Assembly (NCBI RefSeq): GCF_018372215.1
Contig: NZ_JAHAJN010000005.1
Span: 1 to 64,000, forward strand
Reading direction: 5' to 3'
DNA length: 64,000 nt
Source of the DNA: Negativicoccus succinicivorans
GTDB taxonomy: Bacteria > Bacillota > Negativicutes > Veillonellales > Negativicoccaceae
Below the pieces are notes generated by a model. The model worked only from the letters and a program-made list of their open reading frames with translations, ran no database searches and was not told the origin of the DNA. Shown piece by piece: positions 31,169 through 39,763 of the stretch. Position 1 is the first letter of the stretch; every line of letters begins with the position of its first letter. A program made the position numbers and the translations under genes.

Positions 31169-31812
31169 CGTGCGCCCGACGCGATTACCCAACCGATGAT
31201 TTGCGCGGCACCGGCGCGGTGCAAAATACGTGCCGCTTCTTCCAGCGTAGCGCCCGTAGTATAGATATCATCCACAAGAATCACCGTACAACTTGTCAAT
31301 GGAGCTCCTTCCCACCGGAAGGAGTTTTTTATATTGGTATGACGATCCGTACGACTCAATGTGGATTGCGCCGGGGTGTGACGTATTTTGACAAGGTCTT
31401 TTGACCACTGCCAACCGCGCTCTCTCGCGAGCGGTGCGAAAATTTCCGCCACCTGATTAAAGCCGCGCTCGGCGTAGCGCTCCCGCGAAAGTGGAATCGG
31501 CACGCACAGCGCGTCATCCGGAAACGCATCCGGCCATGGAAAATCACGCAACAAATTCTGAAATGCCAGCGGATCCAAATGCTTGCGGCCGAATTTATAG
31601 CGCAGCAAAGCGCTGCGCACGCCGCCGCGATAATCCGTGCAAGCGTAACATCCCGCAAGTTTGCCACGATGACTTCCACCAAGCTGCCGCGGCTGCCATA
31701 CCTCGTCACGGCAATACCGACACCATTCGCCATGCCGACTGACCGCCGCGTGACATCCGGGGCAACGCGGCGGGTATAAAAAAGACAAAAAATATTGCCA
31801 AAAACTAGGCAT
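31165..31812 (-). CDS. ComF-family phosphoribosyltransferase-like protein
   Basis: The 215-residue protein has the N-terminal zinc finger CPGC...CRYC (17-35), a PRTase fold with PIPLSRERYAERGFNQ and the PRPP-binding VILVDDIYTTGATLEEA. ComF in competent bacteria helps move or process incoming single-stranded DNA; in many species it is only predicted to act in DNA uptake or nucleotide salvage. It overlaps recD2 by 8 bases on the same strand. Confidence 0.88.
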   Translation of the reverse strand: MPSFWQYFLSFLYPPRCPGCHAAVSRHGEWCRYCRDEVWQPRQLGGSHRGKLAGCYACTDYRGGVRSALLRYKFGRKHLDPLAFQNLLRDFPWPDAFPDDALCVPIPLSRERYAERGFNQVAEIFAPLARERGWQWSKDLVKIRHTPAQSTLSRTDRHTNIKNSFRWEGAPLTSCTVILVDDIYTTGATLEEAARILHRAGAAQIIGWVIASGAR

Positions 31813-33943
31813 CGATTTCTCCCGTTAAGCGCGCGCGCAAAAGGCTGGTGCGACCGGCGGTGTGTTGGGTGCGCAAGGCTTTCTTGAACGCCGCCGGCGA
31901 ACCGACAATATACACATGGGATTTGGCACGGGTCACCGCCGTGTACACAAGATTGCGTTGCAACATGATTTGTTGCGAAGGCAGCAGTACCAGCACTACC
32001 GTTTCGTACTCACTCCCCTGACTCTTATGCACAGTCAGTGCATATGCCAGTTGGAGTTCCTGTAACTCACCGCGCTCGTAGGTGGAGTTCTTGATACGAA
32101 AATCGACCGCAATATGCTCCTCACCGACTGCATATACCTCGCCCAAATCGCCGTTATAAACGCCTTTTTCGTAATTATTTCTCCGCTGCATGACTTTATC
32201 GCCGACCTGCAAACCGCGATTGGATTTTCCCGTGTATCCGTGCGCCTGCCGCTGCAACGCCTGATTTAATGCGTCGACACCGCAGACACCGCGGTACATC
32301 GGCGTCAGCACCTGCATGGCAAACTGACGCTCCGGATCCGCGTAACGGAGTGTGCGACAAAGTGACAAAACTTTCTCGAGCGCTTCTTCTTCGGCGCAGT
32401 CGATAAAAGTAACGTCATCACGCCACACCGGCATCTGTCCTTGGCGTATGGCCGCGGCGGCCAACGCAATCCCGCTGCCTTCCTCCTGTCGGTAAATATG
32501 CTCCAGCCTCACGACCGGCACCGTATCCGATGCGATGATATCGCGCAACACATTTCCCGGACCAACCGGCGGCAACTGATCGACATCACCGACAAAAATG
32601 ACGCGGGCGTGATCGGGCACCGCCTCCAAAAAATGATACATCAAGCCAACATCCAGCATGGACGCTTCATCGATAATGAATAAATCCCCTTTTAAAGGGT
32701 TTTGCGCATCACGCTGAAAAACACTTGCGTCCTCTACCAAACCCGCTTCCAACAATTTGTGTAAAGTGGACGCGTCCTGCTCGGAAGTTTCCGCGAGTCG
32801 CTTGGCGGCGCGTCCGGTCGGCGCAGCTAAAACGGTTCGTAAGCGGGCTTGCGAAACAACTGCCAAAAGAGCCCGCACCAATGTCGTTTTGCCCGTACCC
32901 GGGCCGCCGGTAATCACGAGCACGCCGGTTTCCAGCGCGGCAAGGATGGCTTGAATTTGCTCGGCGGCCAACGTCACCTCTTCTTTTTCCGCCCATTTTT
33001 CCAAAATCATTTCCGCGCCGACTACCGTCAGAGGTTCTACCGTCTGCAGACGCTCAATGTGATGAGCTACACCCGTTTCCGCTTCATACAAAGAAAGATG
33101 GTACACGTAGGCTGTATCGTCGACAATCGTCACGGGATAAACGCCATACTCCAAAAGTTCTCCCAACGCTTCGCGGATGCGGTCTTCATCAACTTTTAAA
33201 AGACGCGCCGTTTCCCGTGCCAGAGTTGCCAACTTCAAGCAGCTGTGACCGCGTTCGGCTCCCCGCAGAAGTACTTCATTCACACCCGCTTCCACCCGAT
33301 CCATGGAATCTTGCGGCATTCCCGCATGCATGGCCAGCGCATCGGCACTGCGAAACGGAAATCCTTCCACATCGCGCGCCAGTCGATACGGATCATTTTC
33401 CAATACCGTCAGAGCCGATTCCCCGTATTGCTTTTGTAATAGCGCGGCAAATCGTCCGGCCACGCCCGCTTCTTCCAGCGCCAATGTCAGCGCATGCAAG
33501 TCGCTTACTTCATGGTATGTCTGCGCAAAATTACGCCAAGTGGTTTCACCGATACCGCGCACTTCCGCTAACCGTTCGGGTGATGTATCCAAAACCGCAA
33601 GCGTTTCCTCACCGAAATGATCCACAATTCGTTTGGCAAGCGCGGGACCGATGCCGCGAAACAGACCCGAGCCGAGATAACGAACGATGCCGGCGGTGCT
33701 TTGCGGACGCACCCTTCGCAACGCGGCAATGCGCAGCTGTCGTCCGAAGCGCGGATGTTCCCCCCATGTACCGCTGACTTCGACCTCTTCACCGACAAGC
33801 GGCGCGCTTACGTTACCGACCAGTGTCCAGCTTTTATACTGCTGAGACGGCCGCATTTTGAACACGCAAAAAGAATCGTCAGCTGCTGCAAAAACAATAC
33901 TTTCCACGGTACCGGCAAACGTTTCTTCCCACTGGCCGTTCAT
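31805..33943 (-). CDS. recD2: RecD2-type SF1B DNA helicase
   Basis: The 712-residue protein has an N-terminal OB-like region, tandem helix-hairpin-helix (YLGSGLFRGIGPALAKRIVDHFG region), Walker A GGPGTGKTTLVRALL (about 350), Walker B IIDEASMLD, and the C-terminal motif VTVHKSQGSEYETVVL. It is a stand-alone 5'-3' helicase that does not need RecBC and helps in DNA repair and replication fork integrity. ATG 33943 overlaps the chorismate mutase stop as ATGA. Confidence 0.93.
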   Translation of the reverse strand: MNGQWEETFAGTVESIVFAAADDSFCVFKMRPSQQYKSWTLVGNVSAPLVGEEVEVSGTWGEHPRFGRQLRIAALRRVRPQSTAGIVRYLGSGLFRGIGPALAKRIVDHFGEETLAVLDTSPERLAEVRGIGETTWRNFAQTYHEVSDLHALTLALEEAGVAGRFAALLQKQYGESALTVLENDPYRLARDVEGFPFRSADALAMHAGMPQDSMDRVEAGVNEVLLRGAERGHSCLKLATLARETARLLKVDEDRIREALGELLEYGVYPVTIVDDTAYVYHLSLYEAETGVAHHIERLQTVEPLTVVGAEMILEKWAEKEEVTLAAEQIQAILAALETGVLVITGGPGTGKTTLVRALLAVVSQARLRTVLAAPTGRAAKRLAETSEQDASTLHKLLEAGLVEDASVFQRDAQNPLKGDLFIIDEASMLDVGLMYHFLEAVPDHARVIFVGDVDQLPPVGPGNVLRDIIASDTVPVVRLEHIYRQEEGSGIALAAAAIRQGQMPVWRDDVTFIDCAEEEALEKVLSLCRTLRYADPERQFAMQVLTPMYRGVCGVDALNQALQRQAHGYTGKSNRGLQVGDKVMQRRNNYEKGVYNGDLGEVYAVGEEHIAVDFRIKNSTYERGELQELQLAYALTVHKSQGSEYETVVLVLLPSQQIMLQRNLVYTAVTRAKSHVYIVGSPAAFKKALRTQHTAGRTSLLRARLTGEIDA

Positions 33944-34197
33944 GACTCCTGCGCCTTTCGACAAATGGTCATGACCGCTTGCAAAAATTCTTCATACGCC
34001 TTTTTTTCTATTTGATTTACATCCGCGCTGAGCGCTTGGCGATTTTGCGCCTCACGCTCCGGATCGTAAACGGGCAGACCGTGCTTGCTTTTATAGCGGC
34101 CGATCGCCTGCGCCAGCGCGAGCCGTTGTAAAAAAAGCGGCTTGATCTGTGCATCCAGCGCACGAATTTCATTACGCCATTGTTCGAGCTCCGTCAT
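33940..34197 (-). CDS. Chorismate mutase, AroQ class
   Basis: The 85-residue all-helical protein fits a free-standing AroQ chorismate mutase, which converts chorismate to prephenate. Seen: WRNEIRALDAQIKPLFLQRLALAQAIGRYKSKHGLPVYDPEREAQ, containing the expected Arg (position 9-11 helix), Arg/Lys (about 38-42) and Arg-Glu (about 51). It starts at ATG 34197 with an AGGAGG site. It is not next to other aromatic genes; it is coupled to recD2 by a 4-base overlap. Confidence 0.82.
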   Translation of the reverse strand: MTELEQWRNEIRALDAQIKPLFLQRLALAQAIGRYKSKHGLPVYDPEREAQNRQALSADVNQIEKKAYEEFLQAVMTICRKAQES

Positions 34198-34213
34198 ATT
34201 CCCTCCTGTCTGT

Positions 34214-34241
34214 ATTATAACCCACAGCAGTATTTTCCCAA
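34214..34241 (-). promoter_or_regulatory. Promoter of the chorismate mutase-recD2-comF operon
   Basis: -35 TTGGGA (34236-34241), 16-base spacer and -10 TATAAT (34214-34219) on the minus strand, close to the gene start. Confidence 0.7.
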
Positions 34242-34243
34242 GC

Positions 34244-34273
34244 AAAAAGAGGAATCCGCGGATTCCTCTTTTT
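34244..34273. terminator. Terminator after the aminotransferase gene
   Basis: AAAAAGAGGAATCCGCGGATTCCTCTTTTT, a perfect inverted repeat overlapping the aminotransferase stop codon (34272) with a T-run on the minus strand. Confidence 0.93.
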
Positions 34274-35456
34274 ACGAATGCAACATTCTGTGTAACACTT
34301 CGCCGATCTTGCGAATGCCTTTACGAATGCGCGCTTCGTCCATACTTGAATAGTTCAGTCGGAAATAATTTTTCTGCTTGGTCACCGGGAAAAATCCTTC
34401 TCCCGGCGTAAACGCAACATTTTCTTGCAACGCTTGGGTTAACACGTCACGCGCATCACAACCTTTTGGCAGTTCCACCCAAATGAACAAGCCGCCGCGC
34501 GGTTCCGTCCACTGCACATTGTCCGGAAAATGCTGCTGCATAGCGGTCAGCATCACATCATGACGTTGCCGATATAAATCCGCATTCGCCGCGACATGAC
34601 CTTCATAATCCGCTTTCTGCAAAAACGCGGCCACTTGCCGCTGCACCAATGACGAAGTCGAAAGATCCGCCGCCTGTTTTATAAAGTCAGCGCGTTCGAT
34701 GACTTCCGCAGGTCCCGCTAAATAGCCGATCCGTAAACCGGGTGATAACGTTTTGGAAAATGTTCCCAGAAAAGTAACAAGATGCTTCGTATCCAGCGCT
34801 TTTAACGTCGGTAACGCTTCTCCCGAAAAGCGTAATTCACCATACGGATGATCTTCCCACACCGGAATTTCGTATTGATTGACAAGCTCCATGAACTTTT
34901 GCCGGCGCTCAAGTGACCAGGTAATGCCGGTCGGATTTTGAAAATCCGGAATTACGTAAATAGCCTTTACTTTTTTTTGCGTGGCGAGAATTTCCGCCAG
35001 CGCTTCCGGAATTACACCTTCTTCATCCATCGGCATTTCCACGTACGTCGGCTGCGCCAGATCAAAAGCATTCAGAGCGCCGATGTAAGACGGTCCTTCC
35101 ACCAACAATACATCGCCGGGATCCAGAAAGACACGAGCTAAAAGATCCAATCCCTGTTGCGAACCGGCTGTAATTAAAATATCGTCCGGCACTACGGTTG
35201 CCTGTAAATGATTTTGGAACCAATCGGACAGATATTCACGTAAGGGTAAGTAGCCGCGCGAAGGTCCGTATTGCAAGGCGGCCACACCGTCTTTAGCAAA
35301 TACTTCCTGCGTGACGGCCGCTAACGTTTCAATCGGAAATGTTTCCGGTGCGGGTAAACCGCCCCCGAATGAAATCACTTCCGGTTGCGCCGTTAATTTG
35401 AGCAGCATATCAATATCCGACAGGGCAAAATTCTGCGTTAATCGAGAAAACTTCAT
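34272..35456 (-). CDS. PLP-dependent aminotransferase (fold type I, LysN/MocR-catalytic-domain type)
   Basis: The 394-residue protein is a class I/II aminotransferase of the 2-aminoadipate/valine-type subgroup. It has ISFGGGLPAPETFP near the N-terminus, ILITAGSQQGLDLLARVF, VPDFQNPTG, PVWEDHPYGELRF and GTFSKTLSPGLRIGY, in which the Lys forms the PLP Schiff base. A DNA-binding domain as in MocR regulators is absent. The amino donor and acceptor cannot be told. It overlaps the upstream iron-alcohol-dehydrogenase gene (ATGA), so the two products probably act in one pathway. Confidence 0.9.
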   Translation of the reverse strand: MKFSRLTQNFALSDIDMLLKLTAQPEVISFGGGLPAPETFPIETLAAVTQEVFAKDGVAALQYGPSRGYLPLREYLSDWFQNHLQATVVPDDILITAGSQQGLDLLARVFLDPGDVLLVEGPSYIGALNAFDLAQPTYVEMPMDEEGVIPEALAEILATQKKVKAIYVIPDFQNPTGITWSLERRQKFMELVNQYEIPVWEDHPYGELRFSGEALPTLKALDTKHLVTFLGTFSKTLSPGLRIGYLAGPAEVIERADFIKQAADLSTSSLVQRQVAAFLQKADYEGHVAANADLYRQRHDVMLTAMQQHFPDNVQWTEPRGGLFIWVELPKGCDARDVLTQALQENVAFTPGEGFFPVTKQKNYFRLNYSSMDEARIRKGIRKIGEVLHRMLHS

Positions 35457-36553
35457 GCTCCAACCACTTCTTTTCGCGAGCGGTCATATTCTTCCAACGC
35501 CAAGATCGCGTTTCGATACATTTCTTTATCGACCTTGTACGGCATCACGTTCAAATCAAAAGTTTGCAACGCCCGTGTCAGAGCCGGTTCCAATTCATCG
35601 ACCGTCACATCGATATCGGCAAGACAGGTCGGTAATTGCATGGCGCGGTTAAAGTCATATACTTTCGCCAACTCGTCGTCCGCGCCGTCCATCGCAAGCA
35701 ACACCAACACTCCGTACGAAACGAGTTCACCATGCATATGGTTGGCTTCCACTTGCGGCAGTTCCACCAAGCCGTACGTAAGCGAATGCGCCACGGCAGT
35801 GTTGTAATCCGGTTCCAGAAAAATCGAAGCAAAACCGGTGCTGACAATCACATTGAGGATTGTTTGCCGCAACGCTTCGCTGGTTTTACCCGCCTGCGCG
35901 TCCTTATAACCGGTGACAGCCGACTGCATCAACGGCTCGGCACACATGCCGCTGAGCGTCACGCCCACCTGATTGGAATGAAGAATCGAACGATCGCGCG
36001 CGGACAGTCGGCTTTCATAATACTTAGCTACCGAATCTCCGATCCCCGCCCAAAGATACTGCGCCGGTGCGGAACCGATAATACGTTCATTAATAAACGT
36101 ATGAACCGGTGGATGATTGGCGTCATAGGCGCGATCAAAACGATGGTCTTCCAAATAAACGGCCGCGATACTCGTCACGGCCGCGCAGGTCGCCGCAATG
36201 GTCGGGAACGTAAAAAACGGTTTTTGCAATTCACCGGCGATGACCTTAACCGTATCAATCGCTTTGCCCCCGCCGACCGCAAACAACATATCCGCGTCGG
36301 CAACGGTAGGAATTTCCGCCAGTCGTTCGGCATTGGCAAAAGAACATTCTTTGCCGTACATTCGCCAATCCGTTACCTCCAGTGATGTCTTTTGAAGAGC
36401 CGCTTCTAATGCCGGCCGCGCTTTTGCAAGCGCTGTTTCGCCGCCTAAAATGGCGACCGTTTTCCCGTACGTTGCACAAACGGTTTCAATGGCTGCATAC
36501 GCATCATCTCCGCCGATCGTGAACCCCGGAATATTAACGGTGTACGACTTCAT
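35453..36553 (-). CDS. Iron-containing alcohol dehydrogenase-family oxidoreductase (GldA-like)
   Basis: The 366-residue protein belongs to the glycerol-dehydrogenase-like group: ATYGKTVAILGGETAL at the N-terminus, VGGGKAIDTVKVIAGELQKP (NAD-binding glycine cluster), FPTIAATCAAVTSIAAVYLEDH, GDSVAKYYE, and metal histidines in NHMHGELVSYG. Substrate unknown. I choose ATG 36553 with AAGGAGG; the earlier frame to 36625 lies in the leader hairpin. It is the promoter-proximal gene of the pair with the aminotransferase. Confidence 0.85.
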   Translation of the reverse strand: MKSYTVNIPGFTIGGDDAYAAIETVCATYGKTVAILGGETALAKARPALEAALQKTSLEVTDWRMYGKECSFANAERLAEIPTVADADMLFAVGGGKAIDTVKVIAGELQKPFFTFPTIAATCAAVTSIAAVYLEDHRFDRAYDANHPPVHTFINERIIGSAPAQYLWAGIGDSVAKYYESRLSARDRSILHSNQVGVTLSGMCAEPLMQSAVTGYKDAQAGKTSEALRQTILNVIVSTGFASIFLEPDYNTAVAHSLTYGLVELPQVEANHMHGELVSYGVLVLLAMDGADDELAKVYDFNRAMQLPTCLADIDVTVDELEPALTRALQTFDLNVMPYKVDKEMYRNAILALEEYDRSRKEVVGA

Positions 36554-36578
36554 GAAATCCCTCCTTTTTCGATAAACA

Positions 36579-36601
36579 AAAACCGCCAAGACGGCGGTTT
36601 C
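36579..36601 (-). terminator. Hairpin between ribF and the ADH gene (terminator or attenuator)
   Basis: AAACCGCC-GTCTT-GGCGGTTTTTG on the minus strand. It terminates the rimP-ribF operon. It also lies inside the 5' leader of transcripts from the promoter at 36628-36656, about 25 bases before the ADH start, so it could attenuate that gene. Confidence 0.8.
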
Positions 36602-36627
36602 ATAACTTTGCCCGGGTATTGTCACTT

Positions 36628-36656
36628 ATTCTAACAATCTTACCGACACATGTCAA
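36628..36656 (-). promoter_or_regulatory. Promoter of the ADH-aminotransferase pair
   Basis: -35 TTGACA (36651-36656), 17-base spacer and -10 TAGAAT (36628-36633) on the minus strand. The -35 is inside ribF, whose stop is at 36640. Confidence 0.85.
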
Positions 36657-37575
36657 TATTTAATTTCTCTGTTAAATTGTGCAGCGCACGATCGGTATCA
36701 TTATACATTTGCGCAATCAAAGCGGCGACCTCGGAGAATTTTTCTTCCGGACGCAGATACGCAACGAAGAACAGACGGAAGCGTTTTCCGTATAAATTAG
36801 CGGAAAAATCGGGAAAATAGGTTTCCACCCGCGTCGGTACATCGGTAAATGTCGGATTGGTACCGACATTGGTAACACCTTTAAGAAGGGTACCGTCGTA
36901 ACGGGCCACAGTAGCATACACACCGTTGCGCGGTGCGACACGATCTTCATGCAACGCCATATTGGCGGTAGGAAAACCGAGTGTGCGGCCGCGTTGGTCA
37001 CCGTGCAAAACTACTTCATCAATCGACCAATACCGTCCGAGCAATGTCGCTGCCCGTCCCGGTTCACCCGCCAGTATGGCCGCGCGAATTTCCGAACTGC
37101 TGACCACGCCGCCGGCATCTTGCAGTAGCGGTACGGAAATAACTTCCCAGCCGGCGTCTTTGGCATAATTATGTAAGGTCGTAACCGTCCCTTGCGCGTC
37201 GGCGCCAAAGCGAAAGTTTTCTCCCACTACCACACCGACGATGTGTTGATTGTTTTGCAGCATGTGCAAAAACTCCGTCGCACTTTGCCGCATCTGCGCA
37301 ACCGTCGGTTGGAGCCAGATAATTTCATCCACGCCCTGCAGTCGCAGATATTTTTCTTTATCCGCAAGCGTCAATAAATCACCGGCATACGCCTCCGGCG
37401 TTAATGCCGCTTTCGGGGTTTTCGTAAACGTCACGGCCACCAGCCGCGCCGTTTCTCGATCCGCGAGTGCGCGGGCGGTGCGAAGGACTTCAATATGCCC
37501 GCGATGCACGCCGTCAAAATTGCCGATAGTTAAAACGGTACGGCGCGCCGCCGTTTCATATATCGCTCGTTTCAT
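36640..37575 (-). CDS. ribF: Bifunctional riboflavin kinase / FAD synthetase
   Basis: RibF phosphorylates riboflavin to FMN and adenylates it to FAD. The 311-residue product has the nucleotidyltransferase motif GNFDGVHRGHIEVL (about 18-31), GRTLGFPTANM of the kinase domain, and the basic C-terminal region. ATG 37575 overlaps truB stop (ATGA). Last gene of the rimP operon. Confidence 0.95.
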   Translation of the reverse strand: MKRAIYETAARRTVLTIGNFDGVHRGHIEVLRTARALADRETARLVAVTFTKTPKAALTPEAYAGDLLTLADKEKYLRLQGVDEIIWLQPTVAQMRQSATEFLHMLQNNQHIVGVVVGENFRFGADAQGTVTTLHNYAKDAGWEVISVPLLQDAGGVVSSSEIRAAILAGEPGRAATLLGRYWSIDEVVLHGDQRGRTLGFPTANMALHEDRVAPRNGVYATVARYDGTLLKGVTNVGTNPTFTDVPTRVETYFPDFSANLYGKRFRLFFVAYLRPEEKFSEVAALIAQMYNDTDRALHNLTEKLNIDMCR

Positions 37576-38429
37576 TCTTCCACCCACACTTTATAAGGCC
37601 GTATGCCCCCTTCTGCCGCCGGTTTGCCGAGACCGATGAATTGTCCATCACACCACAGAGCCGTTACATCACTGATCGTACCGCGAATCGTCTGACCGTG
37701 GCGAAAGCGTTCCGCAGCTGCAGTCGGCACCCGATATTGCGGCAAATGGCGTATAGCATCCGTCGCAGGACGTAGCGCCGCCTCTTTCGCCGCCCGAATT
37801 TCTTCGAGTGTCCACGCATCTTCCAGCGTAAAATTGCCGACCCGCTCCCTCACCAGAAACGACATCGTCAGCGGTATACCCAAGGCCTTACCGAAATCTC
37901 TTCCCAATGCGCGGATATACGTTCCCTGCGAGCAAACGATGCGCGCGCGCAAATACGGTAATTGGTAAGAAATGTCCGTAAACTCGTGGATCGTGATTTC
38001 ACGCGCAGGCAATTCCACCTTCTGATTTTTCCGCGCCAGTTCGTAGGCTTTACGTCCATCCACTTTGATCGCGGAATATTGCGACGGTCGTTGTAAAATC
38101 GTCCCGCGAAATGAGGCGGCGGCGGTTTCGAGTTGTTCTGCCGTAAGTTCGGGGATAGCGCTCATTTGTTGTACAATCGTGCCGCTCGTATCTTCCGTAT
38201 CGGTAGCGATGCCCACCAACCACTCCGCAAGATACACTTTCGGCTCTGTCGGCGCCCATGCCAAAAGCCGCGTCGCTTTGCCCAGAAATACCGGCAAAAC
38301 GCCCGCGGCCAAAGGATCCAATGTGCCGGAGTGGCCTATTTTACGAATGCCGTAAATTTTTCGCAAAACGTAAATGACATCATGGGATGTCATACCGGCC
38401 GGCTTCAGTACATTAATGATTCCCTGCAT
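37572..38429 (-). CDS. truB: tRNA pseudouridine(55) synthase
   Basis: TruB makes pseudouridine 55 in the T-arm of tRNAs. The 285-residue product has KPAGMTSHDVIYVLRK, GHSGTLDPLAAGVLPVFLGKATR (catalytic Asp in the GTLDP motif) and a C-terminal PUA-like tail. It overlaps nrnA by 17 bases. Confidence 0.96.
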   Translation of the reverse strand: MQGIINVLKPAGMTSHDVIYVLRKIYGIRKIGHSGTLDPLAAGVLPVFLGKATRLLAWAPTEPKVYLAEWLVGIATDTEDTSGTIVQQMSAIPELTAEQLETAAASFRGTILQRPSQYSAIKVDGRKAYELARKNQKVELPAREITIHEFTDISYQLPYLRARIVCSQGTYIRALGRDFGKALGIPLTMSFLVRERVGNFTLEDAWTLEEIRAAKEAALRPATDAIRHLPQYRVPTAAAERFRHGQTIRGTISDVTALWCDGQFIGLGKPAAEGGIRPYKVWVEE

Positions 38430-39372
38430 AAGTCAACGCAGCCTCTGCTTTCGGCAACACTTCGGCGATCGCCGTCGCAAGGTCGGTGTACATGGTGCAC
38501 CCTGCCGCGCGAATATGTCCGCCGCCGCCGAATTGTGCTGCCAACTTCGATACATCGACACTGTTTTTAGAACGGAAGCTTACATACGTTTTTTGCGGCT
38601 CATCATATTTAAATTGCAGTGTGAGTTCCACACCTTCGATGTTGCGAGCCAAATCGAGATAGGTGTCGACATAATGACGACCAGACTCGATAGCCGCTTT
38701 ATCCATAACGATATAACTCAATCGGTGATCGGCCGCAAATTGCAATGTGGACATGATCGGCCCCAAAATCGTCAACGCTTCTTTCGGCAACGAATCCATG
38801 GCCTGCGAAATACGGTCGGGGCGTGCGCCGCGATCTACCAACTCGGCCGCCATTGCAAGCGTTTGCGCCGTCGTATTGCCATAGCGGAAAAAGCCGCAAT
38901 CGGTAGCAATCGCCATGTAGAGTGCATTCGCCATGGACGGCGTAATATCCCAGCCCCATTGCATAAAGAGACGGGTTAAAATTTCGCCCGTCGCGGCGGC
39001 ATGCTCGTCGAGATAAAGCATGTCCGCATAATCAGGATTCGAAACGTGATGATCGATATTCACAATCGGCACGTTTTCCGGCCAGGCATAATCGCCGGCG
39101 CGTGTCGGCGTGCTTAAATCCATGAACAAAATGTGATCATATTTTTTGTCGGGAATTTCACGGTGTATTTCTTTCGCCAACGGTAAGAACAGATATTTTT
39201 CCGCAATGGTGTCGTCGACCAGCATATCAGCCGACACACCACGGGCGCGCAATGCTTCCGTGATCGCCAAAACCGAACCGAGACAATCACCGTCCGGTTT
39301 AACGTGGCCGACTACCAGTACCGACTTGACACTCTCCAATGTCTGACGCAATCTGTCTTCACTGATCTTCAT
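38413..39372 (-). CDS. nrnA: DHH-family bifunctional oligoribonuclease/PAP phosphatase
   Basis: NrnA degrades short RNA oligomers and dephosphorylates pAp. The 319-residue product has GHVKPDGDCLGSVLAIT (17-33), FMDLS, VNIDHHVSNPDYAD (DHH motif) and the DHHA1 domain with SVDVSKLAAQFGGGGHIRAAG. ATG 39372 has an AAGG site eight bases upstream; an in-frame GTG at 39381 lies too close to that site. It overlaps the rbfA stop by 14 bases. Confidence 0.93.
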   Translation of the reverse strand: MKISEDRLRQTLESVKSVLVVGHVKPDGDCLGSVLAITEALRARGVSADMLVDDTIAEKYLFLPLAKEIHREIPDKKYDHILFMDLSTPTRAGDYAWPENVPIVNIDHHVSNPDYADMLYLDEHAAATGEILTRLFMQWGWDITPSMANALYMAIATDCGFFRYGNTTAQTLAMAAELVDRGARPDRISQAMDSLPKEALTILGPIMSTLQFAADHRLSYIVMDKAAIESGRHYVDTYLDLARNIEGVELTLQFKYDEPQKTYVSFRSKNSVDVSKLAAQFGGGGHIRAAGCTMYTDLATAIAEVLPKAEAALTYAGNH

Positions 39373-39748
39373 CGGCCGCACCTTCCCGTCTGTTTTTCGA
39401 TTCTTCTTTGTCCTTAATCGACTTCAGTACCCGTTCAATATGATCACCGTAATCAATCGATCGATCTACGGCAAACGTAATTTCCGGGGTATGACGCACT
39501 TGCAGCCTTTTACCGAGCTCGGTACGAATAAAGCCGGTGGCATTTTGGAGTGCGGCAAAGGATTTTTCTTTTTCCTCATCGTTGCCGAACAAACTTACGT
39601 AGACAGTCGCCTCACGCAAATCACCGGTAACCGCTACTTCCGTAACCGTGACAAATCCGAGTCGGGTGTCTTTCAAGTCACGGAGCAGCATTTGACCAAT
39701 CTCCTGCTTGATAAATTCCTGCATCTTACGCACGCGTAATTGGGACAT
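39359..39748 (-). CDS. rbfA: Ribosome-binding factor A
   Basis: RbfA binds the 30S precursor and helps mature 16S rRNA 5' end. The 129-residue KH-like protein has RVRKMQEFIKQEIGQML and a conserved central VTVTEVAVTGDLREATVYVS. ATG 39748 has a GGAGG site; three extra codons upstream are possible. Its acidic/basic tail (Glu/Lys/Arg rich) is longer than in Bacillus. Confidence 0.94.
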   Translation of the reverse strand: MSQLRVRKMQEFIKQEIGQMLLRDLKDTRLGFVTVTEVAVTGDLREATVYVSLFGNDEEKEKSFAALQNATGFIRTELGKRLQVRHTPEITFAVDRSIDYGDHIERVLKSIKDKEESKNRREGAADEDQ

Positions 39749-39763
39749 TACAAGCACCTCCCT

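Noticed and set aside
35636..36385. Open frame opposite the ADH gene
   Set aside because: Shadow of the conserved dehydrogenase; no ribosome site and no recognised domain.
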